From NCBI GenBank assembly GCA_033764075.1, contig JANRJH010000013.1, positions 160,992-224,991 of the forward strand: 64,000 nucleotides of DNA, written 5' to 3'. A program made the position numbers and the translations under genes. This document shows positions 17,895 to 26,222 of this stretch, piece by piece; positions within the stretch are counted from its first letter, which is position 1, and every line of letters starts with the position of its first letter. This DNA is from M3007 sp033764075 (GTDB lineage: Bacteria; Bacteroidota; Bacteroidia; Chitinophagales; Saprospiraceae). Under the pieces are notes generated by a model, which made no database searches, was not told the DNA's origin, and saw nothing but the letters and a program-made list of their open reading frames with translations.

Positions 17895-18263
17895 TCAGCC
17901 ACTGGTCAACGCCTCCCGCTCGGCTTTTTTCAGGGTTTTCACCACCTGGTCATAGGAATGATCAATGAGATGCCGCAGGGTGGCGCCATCCAGGCCGCCT
18001 TCACAATCCACCGTGTTCCAGTGCTTTTTATTCATGTGGTAGCCCGGTTTTACTTCCGGATGGCGTTCGCGCAATTCTACAGCATAGTCAGGATCGCATT
18101 TCAGGTTGACGGAAAGGCGATCGGTGTCGAGACCGGCCAGGGCAAAAATCTTTCCCATGACCCGCAAACACAAGGTTTCTTCGCCAAACGGGAAATCTTC
18201 CGTCGTTCCTTTTTTTGCCAGGCAATAGGTTCTGAAAGTTTCTACATCCATCATGCCTTGCAT
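17895..18263 (-). CDS. MmcQ/YjbR family protein
   Basis: A 122-residue protein of the MmcQ/YjbR (CyaY-like fold) family. The order RTYCLAKKGTTEDFPFGEETLCLRVMGKIFAL, LSVNLKCDPDYAVELRERHPEVKPGYHMNKKHWNTV and LIDHSYDQVVKTL is the standard family pattern. Members are described as DNA-binding or unknown. Its ATG overlaps the stop of the upstream lipoprotein gene (ATGA), indicating translational coupling. Confidence 0.9.
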   Translation of the reverse strand: MQGMMDVETFRTYCLAKKGTTEDFPFGEETLCLRVMGKIFALAGLDTDRLSVNLKCDPDYAVELRERHPEVKPGYHMNKKHWNTVDCEGGLDGATLRHLIDHSYDQVVKTLKKAEREALTSG

Positions 18264-18859
18264 CAGTGTTTTAGCAGTACGTCGTTGAGCCGCTTGACAT
18301 CGGCGGCGACCAACTCACTTCTGTCCCACCGAAATGGCAATGGCGAACCTTTCACGGTGGCGATCGAGTCACCCCTGGCCTTCAGGCGGTCACTGGTAAA
18401 AAACACACCTTTTACCTCAATTTGTGAATTGAGCACAAAAAAACGTTCAGAGGCAAAGGCACTTTCACCGATATCGCGGGTATTGTAATCCATGATGATG
18501 CGCACCGGAGGCAAAGGGATGGACGGGTCCGGCTCCAGGTTTTCGTTCAGCAGAACCGGCTCGCCTGCTTGTAGCCTGGCCGTTTGGCTGGAATAGAAAA
18601 AGTAGACCGGGCAAAAGTTGAAGTGGGTGCGAAACAGGTCAATCACATATCGGTTGTATCGGCGTATTTCCAGTTGCTGTTCTTCCGCCTCCTGAATTTT
18701 TCCCGTTTCCTTCAGGTGGGTTATGCGTTGTTGGAAGTCGTGCAGCCGGAAGCAGATGCCGTTTTGCAGCATGGCATTGTGTTCAGTGGATGTGATTTGA
18801 ACCGTTGCGCAACCGCAAAAAAGGGCTAAGAGCCCGAGAAAAACCAAGCGTTTGTTCAT
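18263..18859 (-). CDS. Hypothetical lipoprotein
   Basis: A 198-residue protein that I do not recognise. It begins MNKRLVFLGLLALFCGCATV, a lipoprotein-like signal with the likely lipidated Cys17, although the -3 position (Phe) is not ideal for a lipobox. The mature part is mixed alpha/beta with an early helical region rich in charged residues (HLKETGKIQEAEEQQLEIRR) and no recognisable catalytic motif. It is translationally coupled to the MmcQ-like gene and follows the SDR gene by 6 bases, so these three are probably one transcript. Confidence 0.7.
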   Translation of the reverse strand: MNKRLVFLGLLALFCGCATVQITSTEHNAMLQNGICFRLHDFQQRITHLKETGKIQEAEEQQLEIRRYNRYVIDLFRTHFNFCPVYFFYSSQTARLQAGEPVLLNENLEPDPSIPLPPVRIIMDYNTRDIGESAFASERFFVLNSQIEVKGVFFTSDRLKARGDSIATVKGSPLPFRWDRSELVAADVKRLNDVLLKH

Positions 18860-18865
18860 TCGATG

Positions 18866-19576
18866 CTAATACGCTTGTTGAACGGGGTGTAAAACGACTT
18901 CATCTATGACCACGTGTTCGGGCGCATTCAGGATGTAGGACACTGCATGGGCAATGTCCAGGGGCTTGAGGTAATGCGCCCGGTCGGGCGAGCCGGGCTC
19001 GCTGTTGTTGAAAAAGGTGTCCACCAGGCCGGGCATAACGACGCTGACCTTAATGCCGTCATGGCGGACTTCGCTTCTTAACGTCTTGAAGAAGGCATCC
19101 TGTGCGTGTTTGCTCGCGCAATACAGGGCCCCGTCCGGAAAGGTGCGGCGGGCGGCATCGGAGGTGATGGCGACGATATGGCCCGATCCGGCATTGCGCA
19201 TGACCGGCAGCACCGCTTTGGTGAGCAGGAAACTGCCTTTGACGTTCACCTCCATGAGGTGGTCCCAGTCCAGGGAACTGATCTCCTCAAACGGCCGGAA
19301 CAGACCGATCCCGGCGTTATTGACCAGGCAGTCTATGCGCCCGAAGTCCCGTTTGATGGCGGCCACGGCCTCATTGACCTGTCCTTCATCTGCCACATCA
19401 ATCGGGAATGACAAGGCTTTCCCGCCGGCCATATCAATGGCCAACTCCAACTCGTTAATTTCCTCGGCGTTGCGGGCCAGGAGCATGACGAAGTGGTTTT
19501 CGCGGGCCAGGTGGGCGGCCACTTCCCGGCCGATGCCCCTGGAAGCGCCCGAAATAATGGTGATGCGTTTAGACAT
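18866..19576 (-). CDS. SDR family oxidoreductase
   Basis: A 236-residue classical short-chain dehydrogenase. TGxxxGxG is present as SGASRGIG (9-16), NNAGIG follows, and the catalytic Ser and YxxxK occur in VAITSDAARRTFPDGALYCASK. Length and motif order fit the 3-oxoacyl-ACP-reductase-like/YdfG subgroup; substrate is unknown. Its first codons overlap the end of the deoxynucleoside kinase gene by 8 bases. Confidence 0.9.
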   Translation of the reverse strand: MSKRITIISGASRGIGREVAAHLARENHFVMLLARNAEEINELELAIDMAGGKALSFPIDVADEGQVNEAVAAIKRDFGRIDCLVNNAGIGLFRPFEEISSLDWDHLMEVNVKGSFLLTKAVLPVMRNAGSGHIVAITSDAARRTFPDGALYCASKHAQDAFFKTLRSEVRHDGIKVSVVMPGLVDTFFNNSEPGSPDRAHYLKPLDIAHAVSYILNAPEHVVIDEVVLHPVQQAY

Positions 19577-20231
19577 AGCTTTTAAATAGGCCGTGCAACT
19601 CGGCTTGTACGCTTTGCAGCACCCTGCCGAGGTCTTCTTTGTTGTGCTCGAAATCGATTTCGTCTGCGTTGATGATCAGCAGCCGGCCGGATTTGTAGCC
19701 GCTGATCCATTCTTCGTAGCGTTCATTCAAGCGTTTGAGGTAGTCGATGCTGATGCTGCCTTCGTAATCGCGTCCGCGTCGGTGAATGTGTTCCACCAGG
19801 GTGGGGATGCCGGCGCGCAGGTAAATCAGCAGGTCGGGCGCCTTGATCTGCGACACGATGGTTTCGAACAAATTGCGGTAATTCTCAAAATCGCGGCGCT
19901 CCATCAGACCCATGGAGGCGAGGTTGGGCGCGAAAATATAGGCATCCTCAAAAATGGTGCGATCCTGAATAACCGTTCGCTCTCCTTGTTGAATACGCAG
20001 CACCTGCTGATACCGGTTTGAGAGGAAAAACACCTGCAGGTTAAACGACCACCTTCGCATGTCCATATAAAAATCGGACAGGTAGGGGTTGTCCTCCGTG
20101 GTTTCAAAGTGTGTTTCCCATCCGAAGTGCTTACCCAACAACTCGGTCAGGGTAGTCTTTCCGGCGCCGATGTTGCCGGCGATGGCGACGTGCTTGATCT
20201 TGGCATTGTTTTCCGGATCCCAATCTAACAT
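19569..20231 (-). CDS. Deoxynucleoside kinase
   Basis: A 220-residue kinase that phosphorylates deoxynucleosides for nucleotide salvage. The P-loop GNIGAGKT lies at 19-26. RWSFNLQVFFLSNRY, VIQDRTIFEDAYIFAPNL (with the family's Asp-Arg active-site pair), DLLIYLRAGIPTLVEHIHRRGRDYE (the lid) and INADEIDF are all conserved dNK/dGK blocks. ATG 20231 gives the usual start; the frame extends to 20318 without similarity. A TACCTTCG element (20254-20261, minus strand) is a possible -7 for this gene. Confidence 0.9.
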   Translation of the reverse strand: MLDWDPENNAKIKHVAIAGNIGAGKTTLTELLGKHFGWETHFETTEDNPYLSDFYMDMRRWSFNLQVFFLSNRYQQVLRIQQGERTVIQDRTIFEDAYIFAPNLASMGLMERRDFENYRNLFETIVSQIKAPDLLIYLRAGIPTLVEHIHRRGRDYEGSISIDYLKRLNERYEEWISGYKSGRLLIINADEIDFEHNKEDLGRVLQSVQAELHGLFKSYV

Positions 20232-20432
20232 TTGTTCAAAGGATTTCGAGCAGCGAAGGTAGACAATCAACGGTCGAAAAACGGGGACAAGTACCGCCAA
20301 TGGAAAAAAGTTTTCCACCGTTGGCCGATAAAAACCCTGAAATCGGCGTTCAAACGCGGCGTTCTATCTAACGGTTTTAGATGAATGGTGAAAATTGTGT
20401 CAAATTTACGCGTCATAAAAACGGCAGTTCCT

Positions 20433-21143
20433 ATGCTCATCTCCATCCGAAATCTCAATAAAACCTACATCATGGGCGCCGAAAGGGTTGAGGCCCTCAA
20501 AGATGTGTCGATCGAAATCAATAAAAATGAATACGTAGCCTTGATGGGCCCCTCCGGGAGCGGCAAATCGACCCTGATGAACCTGGTAGGCTGCCTGGAC
20601 TCCCCCACGCGGGGCGAGTACTGGCTCAACGGAATCGAAGTCAGCACCATGCACGACGGAGAACTGGCGGAAGTGCGCAACAAGCAGATCGGGTTTGTTT
20701 TTCAGACCTTTAACCTGCTTCCGCGCTTGTCCGCACTGGAGAATGTCGCGCTACCGCTGGTTTATGCAGGCTACTCAAAAGAGGAGCGGCTGGAAAAAGC
20801 GCGCAAAACGCTGGAGTCCGTAGGGTTGGGCGACCGGGTGATGCACAAACCGAATGAGCTGTCCGGCGGCCAACGCCAGCGGGTGGCCGTCGCCAGAGCA
20901 CTGGTCAACAACCCGGCGATCATCCTGGCCGATGAGCCCACCGGCAACCTGGACACCAAGACTTCCTACGAGATCATGGTGCTTTTTGAGGAAATACACC
21001 GCCTCGGCAACACCATCATTGTAGTCACCCACGAGAACGACATCGCCCAGCATGCCCACCGCATCATTCGCCTGCGCGATGGCCTGGTGGAAAGCGATGA
21101 ACAAAACACAAACATTACCTCTTTTTTAGTAACCACAGATTAG
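20433..21143 (+). CDS. ABC transporter ATP-binding protein (LolD/MacB type)
   Basis: A 236-residue ATPase with Walker A GPSGSGKST (39-47), Q-loop FVFQTFNLLPRLSALENV, signature LSGGQRQR (143-150) and Walker B IILADEPTGNLD. The Phe-Gln-x-Phe-Asn-Leu and GNLDTKTS wording is typical of the MacB/LolD branch that powers lipoprotein release or efflux. No permease gene is adjacent, so the partner must be elsewhere. ATG 20433 was preferred to the upstream in-frame start at 20385. Confidence 0.92.
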   Translation: MLISIRNLNKTYIMGAERVEALKDVSIEINKNEYVALMGPSGSGKSTLMNLVGCLDSPTRGEYWLNGIEVSTMHDGELAEVRNKQIGFVFQTFNLLPRLSALENVALPLVYAGYSKEERLEKARKTLESVGLGDRVMHKPNELSGGQRQRVAVARALVNNPAIILADEPTGNLDTKTSYEIMVLFEEIHRLGNTIIVVTHENDIAQHAHRIIRLRDGLVESDEQNTNITSFLVTTD

Positions 21144-21152
21144 TTTTTTTTT

Positions 21153-21183
21153 TTTGTTGAAAAAGTTAGAATGCCTACTTTTA
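21153..21183 (+). promoter_or_regulatory. Bacteroidota-type promoter of the OmpA-family gene
   Basis: TTTG at 21153-21156, a 19-base spacer and TACTTTTA at 21176-21183 match the TTTG-N19-TAnnTTTG consensus at 11 of 12 informative bases. The predicted start site leaves a leader of about 30 bases. A run of thirteen T residues abuts the -33 element. Confidence 0.6.
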
Positions 21184-21220
21184 TGTCTGAAAACAAGTAC
21201 GCAAACCAAATCTATTTTCA

Positions 21221-22627
21221 ATGAAGACATTTAGATTGCATCTGGCTACTTTGGCCTTTGTTCTCCTGCTGGGAGCCACCCTCCATGCGCAACCCAAACA
21301 CAGCATGGCATTTCGTTACACCTGGTACAATTACATTACCCCACTGGAAAACCTGCCGGGTGAAGACGACGACCAGTTTATGGACATTTACGACCAGGCC
21401 AACGGGGCCGGCCTGGAAGTCGCCTATTACAATCGGCTGTTTACCAACACCTTTTTAGCGGTTCCACTCAAAATCGGTGGCGCCCGTACCGGCAGGCGGC
21501 TCAATGGCGAGATTGATGATTCACGCGATGTCGTCGGAAATCTGGATGTGCTCCTGCAACACAATTTTTTTGCCACCAAGGCGGTGAGCCCTTACCTGCA
21601 CGCCGGGGTGGGCAGCGCTTACAATTTCGACAGGGAGGTGTTCGACCTCAACATCCCGCTCGGTATCGGTCTGAACATTCGCCTTAACGAGTACTTCTAC
21701 CTCAGCGCACAAACCCAATACCGCCTGGCGCCCGCCGAAGACGATCTGGTGGAACGTTCGGGGCTCGATAACTGGCAACATGGCGCAGGTATACACCTCT
21801 TCTTCGGCCCGCCAAAAGAAGAGCCCAAGGCCATCATCGCACCACCCCCACCCCTTGACTCCGACGGCGACGGCATCGCCGATGCCAACGACCGCTGCCC
21901 GACCGTCGTGGGCACCGCCGCCAATGGAGGCTGCCCGGACTCCGACGGCGATGGCATCGTAGACCTTGATGATGCCTGCCCAACCGAAAGTGGCGTTGCC
22001 GCCCTTCGCGGCTGCCCCGATTCCGACGGCGACGGCATCGCCAACAACAGCGACCAGTGCCCGAACGAACCCGGAACAGCAGCGCTGCGCGGATGCCCAG
22101 ATCGCGACAACGACGGCGTGGCCGATAGAGACGACCTCTGCCCGGACCAACGCGGCACCGCCGCACTCAGGGGATGCCCCGATCGCGATAACGACGGCGT
22201 GGCTGACAAAGACGACCAGTGCCCCGATAATGCCGGGCCGGTGAGCAACAGGGGATGCCCGGAAATCACCAAAGAAGAGCAGGCACGACTGGAGTCCATC
22301 ACCAAAAACGTACAATTCAACACGGGCAAAGCCACCCTGCTCGCCACTTCCACCCCCGTCCTGGACGAAGTAGCCGCCCTGATGAAAAAGTATCCCGCTT
22401 ATTCACTCAGCATCGAAGGGCATACCGACAGCAGCGGCGACGATGTCGCCAACATGCGCCTCTCCGAAAGCCGTGCCAAAACCTGCAATGACTATCTGGT
22501 CAGCAAAGGCATAGAACCGCGCCGAATTTCCTACAAAGGATTCGGAGAAACAAAACCGGTGGCCGACAACAAGACCGATGCCGGTCGAAAACAAAATCGC
22601 CGGGTGGAGTTTAAGCTGAGCAATTAA
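21221..22627 (+). CDS. OmpA-family outer membrane protein with TSP type 3 repeats
   Basis: A 468-residue protein: signal peptide (about 1-23, ending TLHAQP), an N-terminal beta-barrel-like domain (about 25-205), a short proline linker (IIAPPPPL), five 27-residue Asp-rich thrombospondin type 3 repeats (213-347), and a C-terminal OmpA domain that binds peptidoglycan (NVQFNTGKATLL ... IEGHTDSSGDDVANMRLSESRA ... GFGETKPVADN). TSP3 repeats bind calcium. Proteins of this plan are abundant structural outer-membrane proteins in Bacteroidota. A strong promoter lies upstream and a strong bidirectional terminator downstream. Confidence 0.93.
   Translation: MKTFRLHLATLAFVLLLGATLHAQPKHSMAFRYTWYNYITPLENLPGEDDDQFMDIYDQANGAGLEVAYYNRLFTNTFLAVPLKIGGARTGRRLNGEIDDSRDVVGNLDVLLQHNFFATKAVSPYLHAGVGSAYNFDREVFDLNIPLGIGLNIRLNEYFYLSAQTQYRLAPAEDDLVERSGLDNWQHGAGIHLFFGPPKEEPKAIIAPPPPLDSDGDGIADANDRCPTVVGTAANGGCPDSDGDGIVDLDDACPTESGVAALRGCPDSDGDGIANNSDQCPNEPGTAALRGCPDRDNDGVADRDDLCPDQRGTAALRGCPDRDNDGVADKDDQCPDNAGPVSNRGCPEITKEEQARLESITKNVQFNTGKATLLATSTPVLDEVAALMKKYPAYSLSIEGHTDSSGDDVANMRLSESRAKTCNDYLVSKGIEPRRISYKGFGETKPVADNKTDAGRKQNRRVEFKLSN
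21857..22261 (+). repeat. five thrombospondin type 3 repeats (81-base units)
   Basis: Five in-frame 81-base units encode DxDxDG(I/V)xDxxDxCP...GCP repeats. Units 1-3 start DSDGDGI and units 4-5 start DRDNDGV, so two recent duplication groups are visible. Confidence 0.9.
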
Positions 22628-22650
22628 CCAGGGCTACCTGCAAAAAAAGG

Positions 22651-22688
22651 AAAGGGTTCACCCGACCATCGCGTCCGGTGAACCCTTT
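22651..22688. terminator. bidirectional intrinsic terminator
   Basis: A perfect 12-base-pair stem, AAAGGGTTCACC (22651-22662) with GGTGAACCCTTT (22677-22688), and a 14-base loop sit between two convergent genes. A T-rich tail follows on the plus strand and a seven-T run (A-run at 22642-22648) on the minus strand, so it can stop transcription from both sides. Confidence 0.9.
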
Positions 22689-22708
22689 TCTGTTTTATCC
22701 TGAAACGT

Positions 22709-23830
22709 TTACAGCACTTTGAGCAACTCCTGCTCCAGGGTCTGGCGCGGGTTGATGGCGATGATCTTGCCGTCGCGTCCAATCAGGAACGTCTGTGGAA
22801 TGGATTGTACCCCGTAAAGGCCGGCGGCTGCGCTGCCCCAGTGCTGAAGATCGCTGACGTGGTTGTCCCACACCAGCCCGTCCTGCTGGATGGCTTCTTT
22901 CCACTTCCGTTTGCCGTCTTCCTTGCGCTGTTGCATTTGCTCGGGGGCCATCTTCATGCGCGGGTCGGCGCCGTCGAGCGACACGCTGAAAATTTCAAAC
23001 CCCTTCCCCTTGTACTTTTTGTACACCTCCACCACGCGGGGGTTTTCCCGGCGGCAGGGGCCGCACCAGCTTGCCCAGAAGTCGAGCAGCACAACCTTGC
23101 CCTGCAAAGAGGATAATGAGCGCACCTTCCCGTCGGGGCCGGGCAAGGCGATTTCCGGCGCCGGCATACCCACCTGAATACCCGCCGCACCCGCTTTTTG
23201 CGCCATTTTTTGCGCCATTTTTTGCTCCAGTGTAGCAATCCCTGAGGAGAAATCCACTGCGTACTTGCTGCCGGGCATGTAATCGCTGAGTTCTTTGGCA
23301 ATTTTTTTCAGCGCCTCCACGTGTTCCTCGGGCTGGCCGCTGTATATCTGGTAAGCAAAGAAAGCTTTCATGAGCGGGTTGCACGCACTGTTCACCGCCG
23401 CAATCGCTCCGTCTTTATCCCTGATCGGGTTTTTAACCAGCTCCTGTACTTTTTCGGCGTAACATTCAAACGCTTTGGAGCCGGAGACCTTCACATCCAT
23501 TTTGTCAATGGTGGCGACGTCGCCATTCAGGGTTACGGTATTTTCGGTTCCGTCGAGAATGAAATACACTTTTTTGGCCCCGATGGTCAGCACGTAAAGT
23601 CCCTGTTCAAAAGGCTTTTCCTGCTTCAATTCAAAGTTGCCGCTGGCGTCGGCGGTGGCTTTACCCAACGCGTTGGATGTACGGTCAAAATAACCCTGTT
23701 CAAAGACGACCTGAAGGTTTTCGGCGCCTTTTACCTTGCCCTGGATGGCGTGACCGCTCTGCCCCTGACACGCCGTGAACAAAACCAGGGCCGGGGACAA
23801 AAGCAACAGAAACAAACGCAAATATTTCAT
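22709..23830 (-). CDS. TlpA-like thioredoxin lipoprotein (DUF4369 + redoxin)
   Basis: A 373-residue envelope protein. The N-terminus has a lipoprotein signal with LFTAC (Cys21). Residues about 27-130 look like the DUF4369 domain common in Bacteroidota, then a helical linker, and the C-terminal AhpC/TSA-TlpA domain carries the redox motif WCGPC in DFWASWCGPCRRENP. Such proteins reduce or isomerise thiols on the periplasmic side. ATG 23830 begins a proper signal; the frame extends to 23923 without one. It is 29 bases downstream of purL. Confidence 0.9.
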   Translation of the reverse strand: MKYLRLFLLLLSPALVLFTACQGQSGHAIQGKVKGAENLQVVFEQGYFDRTSNALGKATADASGNFELKQEKPFEQGLYVLTIGAKKVYFILDGTENTVTLNGDVATIDKMDVKVSGSKAFECYAEKVQELVKNPIRDKDGAIAAVNSACNPLMKAFFAYQIYSGQPEEHVEALKKIAKELSDYMPGSKYAVDFSSGIATLEQKMAQKMAQKAGAAGIQVGMPAPEIALPGPDGKVRSLSSLQGKVVLLDFWASWCGPCRRENPRVVEVYKKYKGKGFEIFSVSLDGADPRMKMAPEQMQQRKEDGKRKWKEAIQQDGLVWDNHVSDLQHWGSAAAGLYGVQSIPQTFLIGRDGKIIAINPRQTLEQELLKVL

Positions 23831-23859
23831 GTGATTGTGTTTATACAGAATGAATGAAT

Positions 23860-26091
23860 TCAAGACATCAGGTTTTCCAAAACGGTGTCGTACCGTTGTT
23901 TCCATTCGGCTACGCTTCCCCAATCCTGTCCCTCAACAAGCATATTGTTCCCCTGCACAACACCCAAGCGTTCAAAAGGTGCATTTCGAGCATCCATAAA
24001 CGATTCAAAAGCCGATTGTTGATCAGGCGAAATACTCACTACCACGCGTCCCTGTGCTTCGCCGAAAAGCCAGGCGTCCTGGCGTATCCCGGTTTTGTTT
24101 TCGACGGCAAAACCCTTTCCGCCATGCAACCCGCTTTCGGCAAGCGCGACAAAAAGGCCGCCTTCCGACACATCGTGGGCGGAACGAATGAATTCGCCTG
24201 AAATCAGTTGAGAAACGATTTTTTGCAGGAAAAATTCTTCTTCCAGGTCAAAATACGGGCAGCTGCTGTACGTCACGTTGTGCACGGTGCGCAGGTACTC
24301 GCTCGAGCCGATATCGTTTCGGCTGACACCGACCAGGTAGATCAGGTCTCCGTCGGATTTAAAGTCAAGCGTCATCATCTGCTCCGCATGGTCAATGATC
24401 CCCAGCATACCGATGGTGGGTGTGGGGTATACCGGCACGACCTTATCCTGGAAGGTGGCCTGGTTGTAAAAACTCACGTTTCCTCCGGTTACGGGGGTAT
24501 CGAATTTTCGGCAGGCATCGCCCATGCCCTTGATGGCCTGTGCAAACTGAAAGTAGACCTCAGGATGATACGGGTTGCCAAAGTTCAGGCAGTTGGTGAT
24601 GGCTACAGGTGTGCCGCCGGCGCAGGTGATGTTTCGTGCGGCTTCCGCCACCGCGATCATACCCCCTTTGTAAGGGTCGGCATACACATAGGCGCTGTTG
24701 CAGTCGGTGGTCAGCGCCAGCGCTTTGTCAGTACCTTTCACGTACACCACTGCGGCGTCCGACGGACGGTTGGTGGTCATGGTGCCGGTACGCACCATGG
24801 AATCGTACTGTTGGGTGATCCAGCGTTTGGAGGCTATGTTCGGTGAAGTCCAAACACGCTGGGCAGCTTCCCGAAGGTCGGCAGGTTGCAGGATATCGGC
24901 TGCATCGAACCGGCGGATGTGTTCAAAATAGGCCGGCTCGCGCTGTTCGCGAACATAGACCGGTGCGCCGCCGCCCAGCACCAGGCTGTCGGCAGGCACT
25001 TCCGCCACTTTTTCGCCGTGGTGAAAATATTGCAGGACGCCGCCGTCCACGGTTGTACCGATGCGGGCACACGGGAGGTCCCATTTGTCAAAAATAGCCT
25101 CCAGTTCCGACTCGCGCCCCGGCTTGCAGACGATGAGCATACGCTCCTGGCTTTCGGAAAGCAGTATCTCCCAGGCTTTCATGCCCTCCTGTCGCTGGGG
25201 GCATTTATCGAGGTCGATGCGCATGCCTACGCCCGAACGCGCACTCATTTCGGAGGTGGAGCAGGTGATGCCGGCAGCGCCCATGTCCTGCATCCCGACA
25301 ATGGCGCCCGTTTGAATGGCTTCCAGTGTGGCCTCCAGCAGCAACTTCTCCTGAAAGGGGTCGCCCACCTGCACCGCCGGCAGGTCCTCATGGCTGTCTT
25401 CGGTCAGGTCGGCACTGGCAAAGGTGGCGCCGTGAATGCCGTCCTTGCCGGTTGCCGATCCGACGATGAGCACCGTATTGCCGGGTTCTCCGGCGGTAGC
25501 GCTCACGGTTTCGCCCACCTTCACAATGCCCACCGACATGGCGTTCACCAGGATGTCGTGGTCGTAACAGGGCATAAAATACACCTCGCCACCGACGGTG
25601 GGCACACCGAAGCAGTTGCCGTAGTCGCCGATACCCCGCACAACCCCGGAGATCAGGCGCTTCATGCGCGGATCGTCGGGCCGCCCGAAACGCAGGCTGT
25701 TCAACGCGGCGATGGGCCTGGCGCCCATGGTAAAGATATCGCGGTGTATGCCGCCCACGCCGGTCGCCGCGCCCTGATAGGGCTCAATGGCGCTGGGGTG
25801 ATTGTGGCTTTCTATCTTGAACGCGCAAGCCAGTCCGTCGCCAATATCCACCAACCCGGCATTTTCTTCCCCGGCGCCAACCAGCAAACGCCCCCCCGAC
25901 CGGGGCAGTGTTTTGAGTTGCAGAATGGAATTTTTATACGAACAATGCTCGCTCCACATGACGCTGAACACGCTCAACTCAGTGAAATTGGGCATGCGGC
26001 CCAGGATTTGCTGTACTTTTTCAAACTCCGCTTCAGTGAGACCAAGGCTCTTGGCTATTGCAGGGGTGGGAATGGGATCGGAAGCTGCCAT
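23860..26091 (-). CDS. purL: Phosphoribosylformylglycinamidine synthase subunit PurL
   Basis: A 743-residue small-type PurL (the Bacillus-like enzyme that works with PurS and PurQ), which makes FGAM from FGAR, ATP and ammonia in purine synthesis. FSVMWSEHCSYKNS near residue 45 is the family signature; AFKIESHNHPSAIEPYQGAATGVGGI is the ATP-binding block; two AIRS-like halves follow. ATG 26091 was chosen; a start at 26121 would add 10 residues. A TACCTTTG element lies 28 bases upstream. Confidence 0.96.
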   Translation of the reverse strand: MAASDPIPTPAIAKSLGLTEAEFEKVQQILGRMPNFTELSVFSVMWSEHCSYKNSILQLKTLPRSGGRLLVGAGEENAGLVDIGDGLACAFKIESHNHPSAIEPYQGAATGVGGIHRDIFTMGARPIAALNSLRFGRPDDPRMKRLISGVVRGIGDYGNCFGVPTVGGEVYFMPCYDHDILVNAMSVGIVKVGETVSATAGEPGNTVLIVGSATGKDGIHGATFASADLTEDSHEDLPAVQVGDPFQEKLLLEATLEAIQTGAIVGMQDMGAAGITCSTSEMSARSGVGMRIDLDKCPQRQEGMKAWEILLSESQERMLIVCKPGRESELEAIFDKWDLPCARIGTTVDGGVLQYFHHGEKVAEVPADSLVLGGGAPVYVREQREPAYFEHIRRFDAADILQPADLREAAQRVWTSPNIASKRWITQQYDSMVRTGTMTTNRPSDAAVVYVKGTDKALALTTDCNSAYVYADPYKGGMIAVAEAARNITCAGGTPVAITNCLNFGNPYHPEVYFQFAQAIKGMGDACRKFDTPVTGGNVSFYNQATFQDKVVPVYPTPTIGMLGIIDHAEQMMTLDFKSDGDLIYLVGVSRNDIGSSEYLRTVHNVTYSSCPYFDLEEEFFLQKIVSQLISGEFIRSAHDVSEGGLFVALAESGLHGGKGFAVENKTGIRQDAWLFGEAQGRVVVSISPDQQSAFESFMDARNAPFERLGVVQGNNMLVEGQDWGSVAEWKQRYDTVLENLMS

Positions 26092-26118
26092 GAAAAATTT
26101 TACTTGGAGAAAGTCCTG

Positions 26119-26126
26119 CAAAGGTA
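26119..26126 (-). promoter_or_regulatory. candidate -7 element of purL
   Basis: The minus strand reads TACCTTTG, 28 bases before the purL ATG. No -33 TTTG at standard spacing. Confidence 0.35.
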
Positions 26127-26222
26127 TAGCATTCCGTATGAAATGTGGGCCGGTGCGATAAAAGGTGCAAATTTTGGCGTTGTTTTGTAGCAGATTTTAA
26201 ACATTTGCACAAAAACCAACCC

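Noticed and set aside
21144..21156. Run of thirteen T residues after the ABC ATPase gene as a terminator
   Set aside because: No stem precedes it; its 3' end overlaps the -33 element of the OmpA gene's promoter, so it is better explained as promoter context.
24886..26190. 434-codon plus-strand frame across purL
   Set aside because: Antisense shadow of purL; composition is low-complexity and no domain is visible.
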